NCBI GenBank assembly: GCA_963813725.1
Contig: CAWFAI010000008.1
Span: 1 to 64,000, forward strand
Reading direction: 5' to 3'
Origin: VGBV01 sp963813725
GTDB lineage: Bacteria; Actinomycetota; Thermoleophilia; Solirubrobacterales; 70-9
DNA: 64,000 nucleotides
Part shown: piece by piece, positions 25,164 to 33,675 of the stretch
Position numbering within the stretch: position 1 is the stretch's first letter
How the letters are laid out: each line of letters opens with the position of its first letter
Made by a program: the position numbers and the translations under genes
Notes under the pieces: model-generated
The model's input: only the letters and a program-made list of their open reading frames with translations
Database searches by the model: none
What the model was told of the DNA's origin: nothing

Positions 25164-25388
25164 ATGCCGAGCAAAGCACACGAGCACGACAGGGCGCACA
25201 GCCACGAGCACGAGCACGACGGGGAGCGCCACAGCCATCCCCACACGGACCACACACACCAGCACACCGAGCACGAGCACGAGCACAGCCACGGCGACGT
25301 GACCCACTCCCACCCGCACGTTCACCAGAAGGGGCTCGAGGGCCCCGAGCACCACGACCACGACCACGACGAGGGCGAGGGCGACTAG
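25164..25388 (+). CDS. Histidine-rich small protein, putative nickel chelator
   Basis: A 74-residue protein from ATG 25164 with AGGAGG seven bases upstream. Twenty-four residues (about one third) are His, mostly alternating with Glu, Asp, Ser or Thr (HxH runs), plus one short Val/Gly/Leu break. There is no signal peptide, Cys or fold-forming hydrophobic core. It resembles His-rich metal-storage proteins such as Hpn or the His tails of HypB, and the HypB here lacks such a tail. It lies 71 bp after the NiCoT gene and before the hydrogenase operon. A nickel buffer is the likely role, by composition and context only. Confidence 0.75.
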   Translation: MPSKAHEHDRAHSHEHEHDGERHSHPHTDHTHQHTEHEHEHSHGDVTHSHPHVHQKGLEGPEHHDHDHDEGEGD

Positions 25389-25404
25389 CGCCGACTCAAA
25401 CGCG

Positions 25405-25761
25405 ATGCCGGTCCGCATCCTCTTCAAGTGCGAGTTCTGCGACGCCGAGCCCGACCCCGAGACCCGGCGCGCGCTCGAGGCACAGCTGCAGGAGCTGCTG
25501 TTCGGCGAGTACGTCGACGCCGACCCGGGCCGCTGGCTGCTCTGGCATGGCGGCGGCCTCTACGGTCGCGCCCGCTACGCCTGCGGCGAGCACCGCGGCG
25601 AGCTCAAGGCCGTGCTCCGCGAGCACTACGGCACGATCGGACCGCATCCGTGGGCGATGGGCCCGCACCCCGTCCGGGTGCTGCGCCGAGGCCGCCAGCA
25701 GGTGCGCAGCCGCGTCGGTCCGGGCTGGGAGGGCCGCCCGAGCTTCGGCCCTACGGTCTAG
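25405..25761 (+). CDS. Small CxxC hypothetical protein
   Basis: A 118-residue soluble protein starting 17 bp after the His-rich gene. It has FKCEFCDAEPD near the N-terminus and YACGEHRGELK in the middle, giving three Cys and one His that could bind a metal ion in a treble-clef or ribbon-like fold. Other blocks are LLFGEYVDADPGRWLLWHGGGLYGRARY and IGPHPWAMGPHPVRVLRRG. No family is recognised. Its position in the nickel block is suggestive, but the function is open. Its stop overlaps the convergent tetR stop by 4 bp. Confidence 0.7.
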   Translation: MPVRILFKCEFCDAEPDPETRRALEAQLQELLFGEYVDADPGRWLLWHGGGLYGRARYACGEHRGELKAVLREHYGTIGPHPWAMGPHPVRVLRRGRQQVRSRVGPGWEGRPSFGPTV

Positions 25762-26366
25762 CGCCCGGCCCCGTTCGAGGACAGGCCCGCGTCGCGCTGC
25801 AACAGCGCGCCGATCCGCTTGGCCCGCAGCGCCGCCTCCCGGTCGCCCTCGCCGGCGGCGACGATCGACCCCTTCATCAGGATGTGCCACTGGCGGGCGA
25901 AGTCGTCAGGCTCCGGCACCCCCGCCTGCCGCGCGAGCTCCTCGAGGAACTCCCTGATCCCAGCGAGGTAGTCGACGCCTGCGCGATTGATCGGATCGGA
26001 GCTGTCGGGGTGCTCCAGCATCACGTTGATGAAGGTGCACCCCTCGAAGCCCGGCTCCCGGAACCACTCGTCGAAGACGTCGAAGATCGCCAGCAGCCGC
26101 TCGGCGGGGTCGCTCTCCCGCGCCTCGACCTCGTCCTGCAGCCAGCGCCGGGTCCAGACCTCCTCGCGCCGTTCCAGGAAGGCGATCACCAGGTTCTGCT
26201 TGGATTCGAAATGGCGGTAGAGGGTCTGGCGAGCGACACCCGAGTGCGCGAGCACGGCCTCGATGCCGACGGCGCGGATGCCGTTCTGCGAGAAGAGCTC
26301 GTATGCGGAGTCGAGGATGCGCTCGCGGGCATCCGCGGTCGCAGTTCCCGCGCTGGGTGAAGCCAT
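25758..26366 (-). CDS. TetR-family regulator, last gene of the hydrogenase operon
   Basis: A 202-residue protein from ATG 26366. The TetR N-terminal helix-turn-helix is clear: ARERILDSAYELFSQNGIRAVGIEAVLAHSGVARQTLYRHFESKQNLV. The C-terminal ligand domain contains FDVFDEWFREPGFEGCTFINVMLEHP, a motif typical of the LmrA/YxaF-like branch with a Cys in the ligand domain. It begins 10 bp after the hypF stop on the same strand, so it is probably the final cistron of the hydrogenase operon and may regulate it. A GACCGATCGGTC palindrome in the operon promoter region is a candidate target. Confidence 0.88.
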   Translation of the reverse strand: MASPSAGTATADARERILDSAYELFSQNGIRAVGIEAVLAHSGVARQTLYRHFESKQNLVIAFLERREEVWTRRWLQDEVEARESDPAERLLAIFDVFDEWFREPGFEGCTFINVMLEHPDSSDPINRAGVDYLAGIREFLEELARQAGVPEPDDFARQWHILMKGSIVAAGEGDREAALRAKRIGALLQRDAGLSSNGAGR

Positions 26367-26376
26367 CGCAGGCAAG

Positions 26377-28752
26377 TTACCGCGAGTCGGCGACAGAGGC
26401 CGCCGCGATTGTCGCCTGTCCGTAGGAGATGCCGCCGTCGTTCGGCGGCAGCAGCCGCGGCGCCAGCACACGCAGGCCAAGGGCCGCGAGGCGCTGCCCC
26501 GCCCGCTCCAGCAGCAAGCGGTTCTGGAAGACGCCGCCCGAGAGCACCACGATCTCCAGGCCCCGCCGCCCCGCCTCGGCAGCGCAGGCCGCAGCGGTGG
26601 CCTCGGCGACGGCATTGTGAAAGCGGGCGGAGATCAACCCGGGCTGCCTTCCGGCGGCGGCGTCGTCCCTGGCCAGCCGGACGAGCTCGCGGGCGTCCAG
26701 CAGCACCACGCCCTCGTCGACGACGGGGAGCGGATAGGCGCCCCTCTCACCGAGGTCGGCGACTGCCTCGAGCTCGGCCGCGGCCTGGCCCTCGTAGTCG
26801 ACCCGCGCGCCGATCCCGCAGATCGCGGCGACGGCGTCGAACAGCCTGCCCATGCTCGTCGTCGGCGGTGAGGCGACGCCCGTCCGCACGAGCTCGCATA
26901 CGTCGAGCCAGGCGCCGCGCTCGACCTCGGTCTCCAGGGCCCGCGGCAGCCCCGGCTCCTGGGCGCCCTCCGCCACCGAGAGCCAGGCGCAGGCCATGCG
27001 CCACGGCTCGCGGATGGCGGCGGAGCCGCCGGGCAGGCGCACCGGCCACAGCATGCCGGCACGCTCGAAGGAGCCGATGCCGCCGACGAGCAGCTCGCCG
27101 CCCCAGACCGTCTCGTCGGGCCCGTACCCGGTGCCGTCGTAGATCGCGCCCACCGCTTCGCCGACCTCACCGTGCTCGCCGAGGCAGGCCGCCATGTGCG
27201 CGTGGTGGTGCTGCACGCCGAGGCGCCGCACGCCATCGAGCTCGAGCGCGTGCTTCGTCGAGAGGTACTCGGGGTGGAGGTCGTGCGCGACGATCTCGGG
27301 CTCGATCGCGAACAGGCGCTGAAAGTGCTGGATGCCGGCCGCGAACGAGGTCAGCGTCTCGTAGTTCTCGAGGTCTCCGATGTGATGCCCGACCCAGGCG
27401 CGTCCTCCCTTGGCCAGGCAGAAGGTGTTCTTCAGCTCCGCCCCGCAGGCGAGCACCGGCGCCGGCGCCGCGACGGGCAGCGGGACCGCGTCCGGGACGT
27501 ACCCGCGCGAGCGCCGCATCAGCAGCGGACCCGGGGCGGAGCGGCCGGCATCGCCCACCGCTCGCACGACCGAGTCGTCGGTACGGGTCTGGATCGGGCG
27601 GTCGTGGAGCAGGAACAGGTCCGCGATCGCGGCCAGCCGCGCCACAGCGTCCTCGTCCTCGTAGGCGATCGGCTCCTCGGAGAGGTTGCCCGAGGTCATC
27701 ACCAGGCTCGCGCCGGGGCCCGCCGCGCGCTCGAGGTCGGAGAGGAGCAGATGATGAAGCGGCGAGTAGGGCAGCATCACGCCCAGGTCGGCTGACGCGG
27801 GGGCCACTGACGGCGCCACGCGGACTCCGCCCTGGTCGCCTTCCAGGTCCCGTCTGCGCCCGATCACGATCGGGCGCTCGCGGCCGCCGAGCAGGCGCCG
27901 CTCGGCCTCGCCGGCCACGATCAGCGACCCCGCCGCCTCCAGGCTCGGGGCCATCAGCGCGAACGGCTTCTGCTCGCGGTGCTTGCGCGAGCGCAGAGCC
28001 GCGACCGCGCCCTCGTCGGCGGCGAGACAGGCGAGGTGGAAGCCGCCGATGCCCTTGACCGCGACGATTCGCCCCGCCGCGAGCTGGGCGGCGGCCGCGG
28101 CGATCGCGTCGCCGCCCGGCGCAGCCAGCTCGCCGGGCGGAATCTCCGCCCCGTCGGGGCCCGCGACCCATGCCCTCGGGCCGCAGTCCGGGCAGGCATT
28201 GGGCTGGGCGTGAAAGCGCCGGTCGAGCGGATCCTCGTACTCGGCTCGGCAGGCCTCGCACATCTCGAACCCGGCCATCGTCGTCAGCGGCCTGTCGTAG
28301 GGAACGCCGCGCACGATCGTGAACCGCGGGCCGCAGTTGGTGCAGTTGGTGAACGGGTAGCGGTGCCGGCGGTCGGCCGGGTCGAAGACCTCGGCCAGGC
28401 ACTGATCGCAGCTGGCGCTGTCGGGCGAGACCGCCGCCGCCGCCTCGCCCCCCCTCTCGCTCTGCACTATCTCGAAGCCCCGTCCCGCCCCGTCCGGGTC
28501 GATCTCCTCGCTTCGAACCCGCTCGACCGCCGCCAGCGGCGGCGCCTCGGCCGGCAGGCGAGAGAGGAAGGCGTCCACCCCGACCCGGTCGCCCTCGACC
28601 TCGAGCAGGACGCCGCGCTCGTCGTTCAGCACCCACCCGTCGAGGCCGAGCTCGGAGGCGAGACGGAAGGCGTAGGGGCGAAAGCCGACCCCCTGCACCG
28701 TTCCCTCGACCCGGGCGCGGACCCGCCGGCGCCCTGCGGGCTCCGCGCTCAC
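26377..28752 (-). CDS. hypF: Carbamoyltransferase HypF
   Basis: A full-length 791-residue HypF from GTG 28752 (GTGA overlap with the SIS gene). Domain order is: acylphosphatase (GTVQGVGFRPYAFRLA), two zinc-finger repeats (CDQCLAE, CTNCGPRFT, CEACRAEY, CPDCGPR), and the YrdC-like carbamoyl-adenylate domain (AAAQLAAGRIVAVKGIGGFHLA). A Kae1-like C-terminal domain follows (HHHAHMAACLGEHG, GTGYGPD, LSGGVFQNRLL). It turns carbamoyl phosphate and ATP into carbamoyl-AMP and loads the C-terminal Cys of HypE, the source of the active-site cyanide ligands. Confidence 0.96.
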   Translation of the reverse strand: MSAEPAGRRRVRARVEGTVQGVGFRPYAFRLASELGLDGWVLNDERGVLLEVEGDRVGVDAFLSRLPAEAPPLAAVERVRSEEIDPDGAGRGFEIVQSERGGEAAAAVSPDSASCDQCLAEVFDPADRRHRYPFTNCTNCGPRFTIVRGVPYDRPLTTMAGFEMCEACRAEYEDPLDRRFHAQPNACPDCGPRAWVAGPDGAEIPPGELAAPGGDAIAAAAAQLAAGRIVAVKGIGGFHLACLAADEGAVAALRSRKHREQKPFALMAPSLEAAGSLIVAGEAERRLLGGRERPIVIGRRRDLEGDQGGVRVAPSVAPASADLGVMLPYSPLHHLLLSDLERAAGPGASLVMTSGNLSEEPIAYEDEDAVARLAAIADLFLLHDRPIQTRTDDSVVRAVGDAGRSAPGPLLMRRSRGYVPDAVPLPVAAPAPVLACGAELKNTFCLAKGGRAWVGHHIGDLENYETLTSFAAGIQHFQRLFAIEPEIVAHDLHPEYLSTKHALELDGVRRLGVQHHHAHMAACLGEHGEVGEAVGAIYDGTGYGPDETVWGGELLVGGIGSFERAGMLWPVRLPGGSAAIREPWRMACAWLSVAEGAQEPGLPRALETEVERGAWLDVCELVRTGVASPPTTSMGRLFDAVAAICGIGARVDYEGQAAAELEAVADLGERGAYPLPVVDEGVVLLDARELVRLARDDAAAGRQPGLISARFHNAVAEATAAACAAEAGRRGLEIVVLSGGVFQNRLLLERAGQRLAALGLRVLAPRLLPPNDGGISYGQATIAAASVADSR

Positions 28753-29999
28753 CCGCCCCGCGCGGCCCGCTCGGGGCCGACCAGCTCGACCAGCTCCCGG
28801 AGTACGTGGTAGGCGCTCGCCTGCGCCTCCTGGATGCGGGGGATGTTCTGCGAGCGGGTCACGATCACGTGGTCGGCCAGCTCCTCAGCGGCGACCCGCC
28901 CGCCGTCGTAACCGACCATCGCCACCGTGGCGAGCTCGCGCCGGCGAGCCTCGGCCAGCGCCTCGACCATGTTCGCCGAGTTGCCGCTGGTCGAGAGGGC
29001 GATGAGGACGTCGCCGCGGCGGCCGTAGGCGATCACCTGGCGCTGGAAGATTTCCTCGATGCCGATGTCGTTGCCGACCGCGGTGATGATCGCGGTGTCC
29101 TCGGTCAGGTCGATCGCTCGCCTCGGCGGCCAATCGGATCCCGCCGGCGGATAGCGAAGGTCGGCGACGAGGTCCATCGCGTCCGTGGCCGAGCCGCCGT
29201 TGCCCAGCGCCAGCAGCTTGCCGCCGCCCTCGAAGCAGGTACGGAGCGTGTCGGCCGCGGCGATCAGCTGGTCGCGCCCCTCGCCCAGCGTCTGAGCGCG
29301 AAGCTCGGAGACCTCGGTCGCCTTCAGTAGAGCCGACGAGCGGACGTCCTCGACGACGGGCTCGAGCTCGCTTTCGGATTCCGACAGGAACGGATAGAGG
29401 AAGCTCGAGTGGCCCGTGTCGTGCGTCGGCCGCTGCTCGCGGCCCGAGAGCAGGCCGCGGTGGTCGAAGAAGACGTGGACCAGCTCCCAGAGCACGTGGT
29501 AGGCCGTCTCGCAGAGCTCCTGGCGCACGAAAGCGTCGTCGGCCTCGGGCACGAGCTCCCACTCGGCCCCCGCCGGCGAGAAGGCGAGGGTGAGGCAGCC
29601 CCGCTCCCTCGCTGCGGCCACGCCCGCCCGGACCTCCTGCCCGCCGTCCTCGTCGGCGCCGAACGCGATCGCGATGTCGTCCGGCTCGGCGATCAGCTCG
29701 ATCTGAGCCTCGAGCGGTCCGCCTTCGCGCGAGAGGCCGATTGCCGGGAGCGCCCGTTTGCCGACGATCACCGGGTGCACGAACTCGACGGTGACGTGGC
29801 GGACGTCGGTGCGCGCCGCGGGCGAGAGGCCCAGCGCGACCAGCCTGCCGCCGCGGGCAAAGCGCTCGGCCATCGCGTGGCAGAGCCGCGCCAGCGGCTC
29901 GGCCTGCGCGCGGAAATAGCGCTCGTTGGCCTCGGAGCGGACGCCGAGAAGCTCGTCTATCCGCCCGGCCAGCGCCTCTGCCTGGGCGGCCGGAGTCAC
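28749..29999 (-). CDS. Tandem SIS-domain protein of the hydrogenase operon
   Basis: About 416 residues when started at GTG 29999, which overlaps the hypB stop as GTGA; an ATG at 30038 is the alternative. It contains two GmhA-like SIS halves. The second (about 225-416) has the full signature LLALGNGGSATDAMDLVADLRYP and LIALSTSGNSANMVEAL. The first half is degenerate (GGRLVALGLSPAARTDVRHV). GmhA proteins isomerise sedoheptulose-7-phosphate, but no other heptose gene is present. Similar SIS genes recur in actinobacterial group 1h hydrogenase operons. A role in maturation or in a sugar-phosphate step is unproven. Confidence 0.8.
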   Translation of the reverse strand: MTPAAQAEALAGRIDELLGVRSEANERYFRAQAEPLARLCHAMAERFARGGRLVALGLSPAARTDVRHVTVEFVHPVIVGKRALPAIGLSREGGPLEAQIELIAEPDDIAIAFGADEDGGQEVRAGVAAARERGCLTLAFSPAGAEWELVPEADDAFVRQELCETAYHVLWELVHVFFDHRGLLSGREQRPTHDTGHSSFLYPFLSESESELEPVVEDVRSSALLKATEVSELRAQTLGEGRDQLIAAADTLRTCFEGGGKLLALGNGGSATDAMDLVADLRYPPAGSDWPPRRAIDLTEDTAIITAVGNDIGIEEIFQRQVIAYGRRGDVLIALSTSGNSANMVEALAEARRRELATVAMVGYDGGRVAAEELADHVIVTRSQNIPRIQEAQASAYHVLRELVELVGPERAARGG

Positions 30000-30676
30000 G
30001 CTCGGGCCGGCGCCCGCTCCCCCACCGTGGCCAGCCACTCACGAAACTCGCCGACCCCCTCACCGGTCTTGGCGCTGAGCAGCATCCGGCGGGCGTCGGG
30101 GTTGACCGCCTCGACGTTGCCGAGGAACTTCTCGAGGTCGAAGTCGAGGTGCTCGAGCAGATCGATCTTGTTGACGACGACGAGCTCGCACGAGCGGAAC
30201 ATGAGCGGGTACTTGAGCGGCTTGTCCTCGCCCTCGGTGACCGAGCAGACCATCGCCTTTGCGTCCTCCCCGATCCGGAACTCGGCGGGGCAGACGAGGT
30301 TGCCGACGTTCTCGACGATCAGCAGATCGATCTCGGCGAGCGGCAGGTCGGGAAGCGCCGTGCGGACCATGTTGGCGTCCAGGTGGCACTCGCCGCCGAA
30401 GCCGCTGTCGGTGTTGATCTGAACGACTGGGATGTGCATCGCCGCCAGGCGGTCGGCGTCCATCGAGCCCTGCACGTCGCCTTCGAGCACACCGGCGCGG
30501 ACTCCCTCGAGATCGGCCAGCGAGGCCTCCAGGAGTGTGGTCTTGCCGGCGCCCGGGGCCGACATCAGGTTGATGACGGTGACGTCGTCGCGATCGAAGT
30601 CGGCGCGATTGGCGTGGGCGATCGTGGTGTTGGCGTCGAGCGCGTCCTCGGCGACCTTGACCTTGGTGCGATGCAT
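29996..30676 (-). CDS. hypB: Hydrogenase nickel-insertion GTPase HypB
   Basis: A 226-residue SIMIBI GTPase. The P-loop is SAPGAGKTT (39-47), the metal-binding GECHLDAN places Cys97/His98 at the dimer interface, the switch region NVGNLVCP has Cys129, and the specificity motif is NKID (169-172). It lacks both the N-terminal CxxCGC motif and a His-rich tail, so it would not store nickel itself; the separate His-rich protein at 25164 may compensate. With HypA it delivers Ni2+ to the large-subunit precursor. The 3' end overlaps the SIS gene; hypA lies 12 bp upstream. Confidence 0.95.
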   Translation of the reverse strand: MHRTKVKVAEDALDANTTIAHANRADFDRDDVTVINLMSAPGAGKTTLLEASLADLEGVRAGVLEGDVQGSMDADRLAAMHIPVVQINTDSGFGGECHLDANMVRTALPDLPLAEIDLLIVENVGNLVCPAEFRIGEDAKAMVCSVTEGEDKPLKYPLMFRSCELVVVNKIDLLEHLDFDLEKFLGNVEAVNPDARRMLLSAKTGEGVGEFREWLATVGERAPARA

Positions 30677-30688
30677 CCCGTCTCCTCT

Positions 30689-31078
30689 CTAGCCCGGCGC
30701 CCCGGCCGGTTCCTCGACCATTATGAACTCGACCTCGAACTCCTCGCCCCTGATGGCCTCGGCGCCCGCCTCTCCGCAGCTGGGGCAGCGGAACTGCGGC
30801 AGAAGCATCACCTGCTCGGAGCTCTCGGCGGGCCGCGGCGCCGGGTCCCACTCGTGCCCGCAGGCGGAGCAGCGCATCAAGGCGTCGATCAGCTCCAGCT
30901 CCAGCGAAGCGCCCTCGGCGAGCGTGTCGCGGGAGACGATCTCGAAGTAGAAGCTGAGCGAGTCCGGCACCACTTGGCGCAAGCGGCCGATGCGCATCTC
31001 GACGACGCTCACCGGCCTGCCCTCGGCGTGACGGAGCACGGTGTCGATGATCGCCGAGCTGAGCGAGAGCTCGTGCAT
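30689..31078 (-). CDS. hypA: Hydrogenase nickel metallochaperone HypA
   Basis: A 129-residue HypA from ATG 31078. MHELSL at the N-terminus supplies the His2/Glu3 nickel site. The zinc domain has CSACG (Cys70/73) and CPSCG (Cys98/101). The length is slightly above the usual 113-118 owing to a Glu-rich C-terminal extension (EEFEVEFIMVEEP). It works with HypB to insert nickel into the hydrogenase large subunit. The start overlaps the stop of the maturation-protease gene by one base. Confidence 0.95.
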   Translation of the reverse strand: MHELSLSSAIIDTVLRHAEGRPVSVVEMRIGRLRQVVPDSLSFYFEIVSRDTLAEGASLELELIDALMRCSACGHEWDPAPRPAESSEQVMLLPQFRCPSCGEAGAEAIRGEEFEVEFIMVEEPAGAPG

Positions 31079-31674
31079 CAGCCACTCCCCGCCCGATAGG
31101 CCTCGTCGGATTGAAGCTCGGCGATCTGGGCGAGCACCAGCTCGGTCGCCTTCTCGACCACCGCCTCGACCTCGGGCGAGAGCTCCATCGCGATCTCCTC
31201 GACATCGGTCGGTTCGCACGCAATCACGACCACCTTGCCCGGCCAACCGTGTACCGCCTTGACGAAGCGCAGCACCGTCGCCGGGTCCATGCCGTGCGGA
31301 TTGAGCACCTCCCCGTCCTCGATCCCACCTGCGATCTCGTCCGGATCGGGCTCGATCACGTAGAGGCTGCCGGGCTTCCCGCCCTGCTTGGAGACGTCGA
31401 TCAGGACGAGGGCGTGGTAGCCCTTCATCACCTCGTAGGCGAGGTCCAGGCCTCCCGAGCCGAAGTCCATCACTCGCACGCCCGAGGGCAGCTCACGCTC
31501 CTCGAGCCGCTTGCTGACGACGCCACCGAAGCCGTCGTCGCCCAGCCAGGCATTGCCGACGCCGGCGACCAGGATCTGCTTCTCCATTCGCGAGTCGAGC
31601 TCCTGCTCTTCGGCGCGGCGCGCCGCCTGCTCGAGCATGATGCGTTCTTCGCGCGTCTCGTCGGGCCCGGTCAC
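31078..31674 (-). CDS. [NiFe]-hydrogenase maturation endopeptidase
   Basis: From GTG 31674 (GTGA overlap with the upstream gene) the product is 198 residues; internal ATGs at 31638 and 31587 would give proteins nearer the usual 150-165. The HycI/HybD-type core is intact: GVGNAWLGDDGFGG, LIDVSKQGG with the conserved Asp, and the NPHGMDP His, which are the three nickel-contacting positions. It removes the C-terminal peptide of HhyL after nickel insertion, predicted after His574. Location within the operon makes HhyL the obvious substrate. Confidence 0.9.
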   Translation of the reverse strand: MTGPDETREERIMLEQAARRAEEQELDSRMEKQILVAGVGNAWLGDDGFGGVVSKRLEERELPSGVRVMDFGSGGLDLAYEVMKGYHALVLIDVSKQGGKPGSLYVIEPDPDEIAGGIEDGEVLNPHGMDPATVLRFVKAVHGWPGKVVVIACEPTDVEEIAMELSPEVEAVVEKATELVLAQIAELQSDEAYRAGSG

Positions 31675-32906
31675 GCGGGCACCTCGACCTCGTCCGCGAA
31701 GAAGAACAGGTAGCGGCCCGTCTCGCGCAGCAGCTCCTGACCAGGATCGTCGTCGACCGTGACGCCGAGATAGACGCGTTCGTCGTAGCCCTTGTAGATG
31801 CGCTCCACGGTCGCGGTTCGTCCGTGCAGCATCTTGTCGTAGACGTCCCCCCCGGTCCCGGGCCGGAGCACGACCTTGTCGCCGAGCTTGACGCGCTTCG
31901 GCCCCAGTTCGAGCTCGTGCTCGCCGGGGGTGACGTCGATGCCTGCGGGCGGCACCAGCTGGGTGCCGTCGGTGCGCTCGCCACCGGCGTCTTCGCCGGC
32001 CCCGGGCTCCTTGTAGGTGAGGCGGCCGTGCAGCCCGAGCATCTCGTCGTCGGTGACGCTGTCCGCGCGCTCGATCATCTCGCGCACCGCTGGGTCCTGC
32101 TGCGAGATGCCCTCGCGCTCCTCGTCGCTCAGCGCCTGCACGTGCAGCAGCAGCGCCTCCTCGATCTCGGTGTTGTCGAACAGGTTGCCGAGGCTCTCCG
32201 GCGCCAGCTCGGGGTGCTCGGGCAGCATGATCGCGGCGCCGAGGACCGCGGCGTCGCCGTCGCCGACCAGGACCGGGAACGTGTTGACCGCCTCGGAGGC
32301 GTCGGCGGCCTCGCCCGCGGGACCATCGCGCTCGAGCGGCGAGACGAAGCTGCCTCCCTCCACCTCGAGCATCGGGTGCACCGAAAGCAGGCTGCGACGC
32401 AGCGCCTCGGCGCGCGTCGGCTCGGCGCCCTCGAAAGGCCCGATCTCGGAGTCGTTGTGGACGCAGAGCTTGACCCTGGCGAGCTCGGGACCGAGCAGCT
32501 CGGCGCGCATCCGCACACGGCCGCGAAGCGGCGGCATCCCAGCATGCTGTTCCTGGATGTCGGTTTCGGGAGGGAACTCGAACTCCAGCCCCACCGGCTC
32601 GCGCGCGAGCTCGGCGAGCGCGGCGCTTCCGGGGTCCAGCCGGCGCTCGGTGCCCTTGTGACGCTCGCCCGCCGCCTGCAGGAAGCGGACCGAGCCGGTC
32701 ACCCGGGCCTCCGGCCCGCCGCGCAGCACGCATTCAAGACGGAGCAGGGGGAAGGCCGCCGGCTGAGCGCTCGCGTACTCGGGGGGGTAGACGATCCCGA
32801 ACGGGGTCGGCGTGGCGTTCTTGGCGGCGCCCGGCGTGTAGGGGTAGAGCGCGTAGCCCTCGTACAGCAGCGAGCTGACGAGCTCATCGACCCCGGTCCG
32901 GCTCAT
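31671..32906 (-). CDS. Conserved hydrogenase-operon protein of unknown function (411 aa)
   Basis: The sequence as given fuses this gene to the DUF6084 gene upstream in one long frame. ATG 32906 gives a natural 411-residue protein, and in the neighbouring frame a TGA forms an ATGA overlap. It starts SRTGVDELVSSLLYEGYALYPYTPGAAKN, has GPELARVKLCVHNDSEI in the middle, and ends with an SH3-like module (LKLGDKVVLRPG, GRTATVERIYKGYDERVYLGV). No catalytic motif is evident. I believe equivalents occur in other actinobacterial group 1h hydrogenase operons, but the function is unknown. A genuine DUF6084 fusion remains possible. Confidence 0.7.
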   Translation of the reverse strand: MSRTGVDELVSSLLYEGYALYPYTPGAAKNATPTPFGIVYPPEYASAQPAAFPLLRLECVLRGGPEARVTGSVRFLQAAGERHKGTERRLDPGSAALAELAREPVGLEFEFPPETDIQEQHAGMPPLRGRVRMRAELLGPELARVKLCVHNDSEIGPFEGAEPTRAEALRRSLLSVHPMLEVEGGSFVSPLERDGPAGEAADASEAVNTFPVLVGDGDAAVLGAAIMLPEHPELAPESLGNLFDNTEIEEALLLHVQALSDEEREGISQQDPAVREMIERADSVTDDEMLGLHGRLTYKEPGAGEDAGGERTDGTQLVPPAGIDVTPGEHELELGPKRVKLGDKVVLRPGTGGDVYDKMLHGRTATVERIYKGYDERVYLGVTVDDDPGQELLRETGRYLFFFADEVEVPA

Positions 32907-33675
32907 GTCGGCGCCTCCCCGGCCGCGTCCTTCCGCTTCGTCGAGCATCCGTGCGACGGTCTGATCGATCGTGTGCTCGCCCCGAGCGCCCTTGAGCCGG
33001 TTGAGGCGCTCGACGGTCTCGGGCTCGAGCGCGACCCAGCCCCGATGTGGATAGTGCATCTCGATCATCCTGCGCCAGGCCGAGACGGGCATCCGGTACT
33101 CGGCGACCGTGTCCCAGGGAATCTGCACGACCTGCAGGCGCTCGTCATCCGACTGGTAGTAGACGCTGCCGTTGAAGTGCCAGACGAGCGGCACCTCGCC
33201 ATCATCGAGTGAGCTGAAGTACCGGCTCGCCGCCAGCTCGAGGTCGTAGCTGCAGGCCACCGGCACCTCGACGGAGGTCGAACCGCTGAAGGCGTTGACG
33301 AGCACCGACTCCGTGCTCCAGACCATCCGCCGCGCCGTGGTCGCCCAGCGGCCCGGCTCGCCGAAGAGCTCCTTCAGTCGCTCGCGCGTGGCTTCGTCGT
33401 AGGTCCGCTTGATCGGCTCGAGCTGGATCTGGACGACGAGCGCGACTACGAACACCTCGCGCCCCGAGCGGTCGTTGACGTCGAGCGTGAACGAGAGCGT
33501 CGGCGCCGCCGCGTGCTCGACCGGCCGCACGCCGGCTGACCTCGAAGCTGAGCCAGGGCTGGCCAGCCGGCGGCGCCGTCTCGAGCGCCCGGCCGTTCGC
33601 CGGCAGCTCGTCGTCGACGCCCGGAGGACGTTCCCTGGGCCCGGTCGGGCCCCCGAGTGACGGGACCCCCGGCAT
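32903..33675 (-). CDS. DUF6084-family hydrogenase-operon protein (apparent frameshifts)
   Basis: The start ATG 33675 overlaps the repaired DUF5947 stop (TGATG). The N-terminal part reads QPWLSFEV, then an extra A near 33537 breaks the frame. Deleting it gives SFEVAGVRPVEHAAAPTLSF, the classical DUF6084 start. The rest matches the family: LFGEPGRWATTARRMVWS, VPVACSYDLELAASRYFSSL and WDTVAEYRMPVSAWRRMIE. A second candidate indel near 32930 would restore an end at the TGA of 32903-32905. The family travels with group 1h hydrogenases and has no known biochemical role. Confidence 0.72.

Noticed and set aside
28749..29999. Phosphoheptose isomerase (gmhA) for lipopolysaccharide heptose
   Set aside because: It has a duplicated SIS layout, no heptose pathway genes nearby and coupling to hyp genes. 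An actinobacterium would not be expected to need LPS heptose.
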